DNA of 64,000 nt from Melampsora larici-populina 98AG31 (lineage: Eukaryota; Basidiomycota; Pucciniomycetes; Pucciniales; Melampsoraceae), in contig NW_006768768.1 in the NCBI RefSeq assembly GCF_000204055.1, positions 373,482-437,481 of the forward strand, written 5' to 3'. The first letter of the stretch is position 1, and every line of letters begins with the position of its first letter. The translations under genes were made by a program, and so were the position numbers. The notes below the pieces were generated by a model. That model was given only the letters and a program-made list of their open reading frames with translations. It had not been told where the DNA came from and ran no database searches. Shown piece by piece: positions 59,284 through 64,000 of the stretch.

Positions 59284-59913
59284 CACTACACCAAATGAAA
59301 TCTTTTCCCAGGGGTATAGAAAAGTAGTGTGTGCATAGAAAAATATGGGTAGAGTAATTTTCTATACCCATAATGATAAACTCATCTATGTCCATACAAA
59401 CCATTCTTTTCTGTACCCACAGATAACAACCTTCCTATGATCATGTGAAATACATTTGAATCTATAACAAAAATGCTTCTCAAGCCCCATCCAACAGGCA
59501 AGCATGATCCATCAGTAATAAATTATGTAAATGGCACCTGTCAATATCTGCAAGATTTTACATACATGTTCACATACACTGCGGAGAATGCATAAGAATT
59601 TGTTTTGTAAGCATAGATCAAATGTAAAAAATGGGAACTCCAGATTCTGTACACTATGGCAAACTTCACTTAGTCCCTAGCCTTGGGCCTTTAATGTGTG
59701 AATTTGTGAAGTTTGGCACTGTGGTGGCTTCTTTTGGGTCTGAATACTTACAGCTGAACCAGCTCAAACAAAGCTGCCCAATTGCCCAATCTCAAACTTT
59801 TTACATAGGTATATCAAATGAAATGTTTTCCGGGTATAGAAAAGTACTCTACCCATGTTTTTCTATGTGCACATTACTTTTCCCCCTGGGGAAAGCTGTC
59901 ATCTGGTGTAGTG
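59284..59913. mobile_element. 630-bp element with about 80-bp inverted ends
   Basis: The left end begins CACTACACCAAATGA and the right end, inverted, CACTACACCAGATGA. Similarity continues inward for about 80 bp, including CATAGAAAAA.ATGGGTAGAG and TTTTCTATACCC. CACTA ends would suggest a CACTA MITE, but no matching 3-bp flanks are visible (GAA versus TAA), so the class is open. There is no coding capacity inside. Confidence 0.65.
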
Positions 59914-60499
59914 TAACTGTCTGCTTTGAGCAGCTGTACAGTGACCAACTACGGCTCCTTGAAGCAGTTGTTCCTCCTCCCTGTCTCTCTCTGGAAGCTT
60001 TGGAGAACAGATCCTTGTACACCCCCAAGTGAAACACATCATACCTGGCCAAACAGGCCACCACCTTAAGTTGTCAGGCACCATGTGTACTTAAAAAGCC
60101 TGGTCACTTGAGTCATTCCTCCACTGGGACCGTGTTATATAAACTAAACATTGCCATGGTCTCAAACCAGATACTTTCAAAGCTCTTGTATGCCTTGAGA
60201 TCTTGAACAAGGTATTATTGATGGGTGCTATAGTATTCTCATCTTTACAAGTTTTCAATTTCTGAATTTAGACTTACAAGTTTTAACAAAATATTAATAT
60301 ACCCAAAAGGTGGTCTCTTGAAATAAAAAAACATGTTGTGTTGTAGCCTTTTGAAATCAAAACATGATATGATTTTGTCTGTCGAGTGAACTTGGAGAGT
60401 GTGTTTTCCGAAATTCCCCTTTGCCCACAATATGCGGGCCGGATCCAGCCAAACCAGTTTAGCCCAGACCCCAACCCGGGACTGACACAATTTTTTCAG
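59914..60499. other. No gene recognised
   Basis: Short frames only. The minus strand near 60470-60500 may be the eroded 3' part of the Tigger-like remnant. Confidence 0.35.
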
Positions 60500-61195
60500 G
60501 ACGGGTTGTTGCATTAATGTAAGGGGTCTCCAAAAGTAGTTACTTTGGGACCCAAATATTTTTTTCCCTGCCAAAAAAAATATGAAAAAGTATGTAGGAA
60601 AACTATGTAAGTGTACATATTTAGCTGTGAGTACTGTAAGTATAGAAGGAGAACCAATAAAAATACAGATACGGATAAAAAGAACAAGACTGACACATAA
60701 AATAAGCCGGTCTCATCCAGGTTGTAAACATCAACTGGTTTGTACTGGGCAGTGATCTCAAGCATGTGCTCCTTCTCAGCTTCAACAGTCTCAGGCTTGG
60801 CAGACACAGCCTCACTGTGTTATTTGAATTCACACAAGTTATGTTGAGCCTTGAAAGAGTCAAGCCAACCTGCCTCAAATAGTGAGCCACTTCTCGCTGT
60901 CAATTTTTGCAAGCCAAGCAAAGTGACACCACTTCTCCTGGATCTGATCACCGGTGACATAGTGGCCAATCTGTTTGCACATACATATCCACTTCACAAG
61001 CTGGTCTTCAATTTTTGGGAAATTGACATCTGCCTTTTGCTTGGTTTGGCTACTGACTTTACCGGTTGTCTTGGGCTTGATCCAACAACTGATTTTGGGT
61101 TGACTGATCCTTGTGTTGTAATAAATTTTTGAAAAGTGTTGAAAAGTCTCACTCTGACTTTCACCATTTGCATGGAACCATGGAATGACTTCCAA
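60500..61195 (-). pseudogene. Tigger/pogo-like transposase remnant
   Basis: On the minus strand 61195-60875 reads 'HFSKIYYNTRISQPKISCWI' (N-terminal helix-turn-helix), then 'DQLVKWICMCKQIGHYVTGD' and 'QIQEKWCHFAWLAK' (CENP-B-type second DNA-binding domain). After a frame break, 'QYKPVDVYNLDETGLFY' at about 60740-60690 is the first catalytic Asp block of Tigger/pogo transposases. The rest of the core is lost. It may belong to the same family as the deleted element at 53377-54405. Confidence 0.7.
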
Positions 61196-62403
61196 AAGCT
61201 GACTGTAGGTGAAACTGTGTTTCTGGCTTGCAGGATCTCAGTTTGATCTTTTTGATTACAGTAGGTAAAGTCTACTGTGTACTACCTCCCCAGAAACCAA
61301 ACAAAATTTTGATTTCAAGCTCAAAAACAGATAACACAATGCCATTATCTCAAGCTAATACCTAGACAGGTAGAATCAGAAGGTCAAGCTTAATCAATCC
61401 ATATCTTCTTGGGATGATCTGAGGCACTGATCTTTTTTTTGTAAATGGTCAACATTTGGGCCCAAGCATAGGCTAGGTACCTAAGCTACTTAAGCTGCTT
61501 AGGACATACCTAAGCACTTAAGTACACGGGATGGCTGAATAAGTACAATGCCTGGACCGCTTTAAGTCTGCCTGGTGCAGTGGTGTGGGCACCAGTCAAT
61601 CCAGTATTGATATATCTGTGGGTGACCTGTGTTTGATCTTGCTCAAAGATAGGTTTTGCTGGCACATCATTTTGGATCAAAGCATTCACGATTGATGCTC
61701 AATCACATCTTGATCAATGTTATTGATTGATGTTATCATAACCTCATCAATGTTATTCCTTGCTTGATCTCGATGTCTTAACCTAAGAAGAGGTGCAGCA
61801 AGCCTCTTCATGACTTTCAAAATGATTGCACAATCAGAAGAAGCATAGAAAGGCACAAAAACATTGCCTTTCATGGTAAGGACTGTTATGAAATAGCAGA
61901 GCAACAAGTGAAAAGAACCCGAGTCAAGAGACTCAAGAGAAAGAAGAGTAACAACTGAGTTGAGAACAGTTGAGAAAAAGGATAGTGATGATTCAAAAAG
62001 ACCAAGTAAAGACTGTTAAGAAAAAAGGAATTGACAAGTAAGAAAAGATCAACAACCAACAGTCAAGAAAGAAAGCAGTGAGTGTTAAAAAGGAGTGAGC
62101 AAAGACAGTTGAGCAAAAGGAGTAGATGAGCTTCAGTGAGATCAACGTTGGACCGGTTACATTAATCTCAACTGTTATTGCGCTGTACCGTAACTGGGTT
62201 ACGTTACTGGCCCGGGCCAAATTACAAGACCTACTTACAGGTGCGTTAGCAATTTGTGTTGCAGGTTTTTTTTTTGGTAGGTACGTTAGGATTCCTGTGA
62301 CATCCTTGGTTCCCAAATTCGGCACGTTACATGTGTTGTCAGCAAGATTCTCCGTTATCGGCGATCTTCCTTGCTGAATCAACCTATAGGTCACCTCACC
62401 ATC
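61196..62403. other. No gene recognised; short CTTAAGC/CCTAAGC repeats
   Basis: 61480-61530 has several imperfect CTAAG(C/T) units. The frame on the minus strand at 62454-61993 is long but has no recognised motif and overlaps the promoter side of the next gene. Confidence 0.4.
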
Positions 62404-64000
62404 ATGGACGATGATGATGTGACCACCTGGTTGCATCATCAACTCGATCGACAAACTCCAACCCTCAACCCCAACCGATGGTCAAACGAGTCAGATGTAT
62501 TCAATGTAAGTGACAAATCTCATCTTGTAATCTTCAATTTGTTTATGATTTGTTTTGAATCATTTTGATTCTAATTTCTTGTTTTGTTTTGTTTTTCATC
62601 CTGATAACCGTTCAACAACTAGAATGTAAGTCTCCTCTTCCTTTTGATTGTTTGTGTTATCATTGGTTTATCATAGTTGATTCTAATTCTCTCGGTTTTA
62701 AACTGTTTTCATCATTTAGATATATTGATCAATCTCTCCAAGTCCCAGATCTCATCTCATACTTTTCAACATGCGTGGCGAATCTGGATGTGAGACCGAT
62801 GAATCCCAACCTCGTCGAACTTCTTGTGTTACTACTCCTCTACGATTGGAACCTGGTATGATTCAACCTTCACAGGACAGTCGGCGTGGCCTTTTCCTTC
62901 CTTCTCCGCAAGTCCCTTCGTCAATAAGCTCAGCGCCCAAACCAAGTGCCCAAAAACGTGGCTGATCCACCTCTAGATCGGATTGCAAGACCGTGGTGAG
63001 TCACATCGTCCCCAACCCGCCCGAAAGGTCCAAGCGAAGTGGTATCAAGCAAAAGAAGGCTGTCAGCCAGGAGAAGACCTCCCTTCCTCAATCAAAAGGA
63101 AAGAAAGTAAGTGTCTCACCCCATTTTCAATTCTCAAGTTTCTCCAGTTCATTTTGTTTTATTTTTTCAATTCCTTTTGTTGTTACAGGCTGTATCCACC
63201 GCATCCACGGCCACCGCTGCCTCAGGACCATCAAACCGACAACATGTGAGTACTGCATTAGATAAGATCAATAGGATTGATCTCACTAATGCCTTCTAAT
63301 GTGTTTAGAGCGTCGCTCCCTTGGTATCAAGCCATGCTCCTTCCGCCAACCTGCTCCAAGACTCTGACGACAAGAACGCCAGGATCCGTAACAAGAAAAA
63401 GAAACCCAAAGGCGCCCTGGAACTAAAGGACAAAGTACATGATGATGTTGGTTTATACTTTGGAGAACCAACATGTGGTGAAGAAGATGTAAGTCTTTTG
63501 TTTTGCACTTTTATTTTCTTTTATTGTTTTGTCATTTCATTTCAATAATGATGAAAATCACATGAGTGATCAATACACTGACACTTGTCCTTTTTTTACA
63601 TCATGTTTTGATCTAGGATCCGGCGTGTCCTCTGGATTACACTTGCCTTTGGTGTGGAAAAGTTTGTCGAGGCCATGGAACAACACAATCAAATCTGAAA
63701 ATCCACCGCGATGGGTCCAATCAGCCTGGAAGATCAAAGGTTGGGTGCCCACGTCGGAACAAAGCAATTGCTTGTGGCTGCAAGCTTCCACCAAGTGTTG
63801 ACGAGGTCAACTCACAGAAATTAGCAAACGCTCATAAATTTTCAGCTATGAACAACTTTGTTACTGTCATTCCCAAATTTGATATGAAGACATTCAATTG
63901 TCTGTTGACACTATGGCAGGTACGGCAAGCCTTGCCATGGTCTCGAATCAAAGACCCACTACTTCAAGCGGCTTTCTACTATGCTTGACCTGATGCTCGC
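62404..64000 (+). pseudogene. hAT transposase, family 2, N-terminal part, cut by the window edge
   Basis: A first possible exon, 62404-62505, gives MDDDDVTTWLHHQLDRQTPT... and ends at GTAAGT. Later exon-like blocks follow: 62771-63109 (basic, ending QSKGKK before GTAAGT), 63190-63245, and 63310-63489 (ending CGEED at GTAAGT). After a CTAG acceptor, 'DPACPLDYTCLWCGKVC' starts a Cys-rich BED-like finger, and 'FNCLLTLWQVRQALPWSRIK' follows. The D|DP intron junction and finger start match the dead copy at 19540-22676, so the two are one family. A stop (TGA) at 62963 inside an otherwise continuous frame and another near 63987 suggest decay; alternative splicing could avoid the first. The catalytic part lies outside the window. 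Confidence 0.65.

Noticed and set aside
61993..62454. 153-aa minus-strand frame
   Set aside because: Long but without recognisable motif, and it overlaps the start of the hAT family-2 gene on the other strand.
1..64000. CRISPR arrays, bacterial operons or phage genes
   Set aside because: No regularly spaced repeats, and intron-rich genes with eukaryotic splice sites throughout; the sequence is fungal.

Overview
The window looks like nuclear DNA of a filamentous basidiomycete, most likely a rust fungus (Pucciniales). It is AT-rich, its genes are split by many short GT-AG introns, about half of it is transposon debris, and it holds wax-synthase-like MBOAT genes, a D-arabitol-dehydrogenase-like polyol gene and a tandem pair of small cysteine-rich secreted proteins. 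Genus and species are inference. Exon models were made by hand from splice sites, reading-frame closure and remembered family motifs; no search was run.

Layout. 1-4.2 kb: one unrecognised gene (2441-3505). 4.2-15.1 kb: a decayed Ty3/gypsy retroelement on the minus strand, cut by three DNA elements. These are a 3.3-kb element with CACTA-type ends that carries an intron-containing, frameshifted copy of coatomer epsilon (5215-8499), a 164-bp MITE (10484-10647), and a complete hAT transposon with an apparently intact three-exon transposase (11935-14708). 15.5-16.6 kb: a possible second LTR. 17.5-18.0 kb: a weak small gene. 19.5-22.7 kb: a dead hAT transposase of another family, whose relative starts again at 62.4 kb and runs off the right edge. 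22.7-25.2 kb: GC-rich repeats and MITE pieces.

Host genes, 25-52 kb: a DENND6-type DENN protein (+, 25186-28027), wax-synthase-like gene 1 (-, 29263-31237), a zinc-dependent polyol dehydrogenase with an 11-nt microexon (-, 34380-36389), a tandem duplication carrying two six-exon secreted-protein genes (-, 38089-39173 and 40274-41371), an AIG2/gamma-glutamylcyclotransferase-like gene (+, 43943-44868), aspartate kinase (-, 46536-48943) and wax-synthase-like gene 2 (-, 50397-51907). They form no single pathway. Themes are membrane traffic, lipid acylation, polyol metabolism, secretion and amino-acid synthesis.

52-64 kb is again repeat territory: a 1.03-kb deleted pogo-like element, a 1.4-kb palindrome-rich element with a 7-bp target repeat, a 630-bp element with long inverted ends, a Tigger/pogo remnant and the second hAT copy. 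A small MITE family with a shared core occurs four times, twice just upstream of host genes. The most interesting object is the gene-carrying CACTA-type element inside the gypsy polyprotein.
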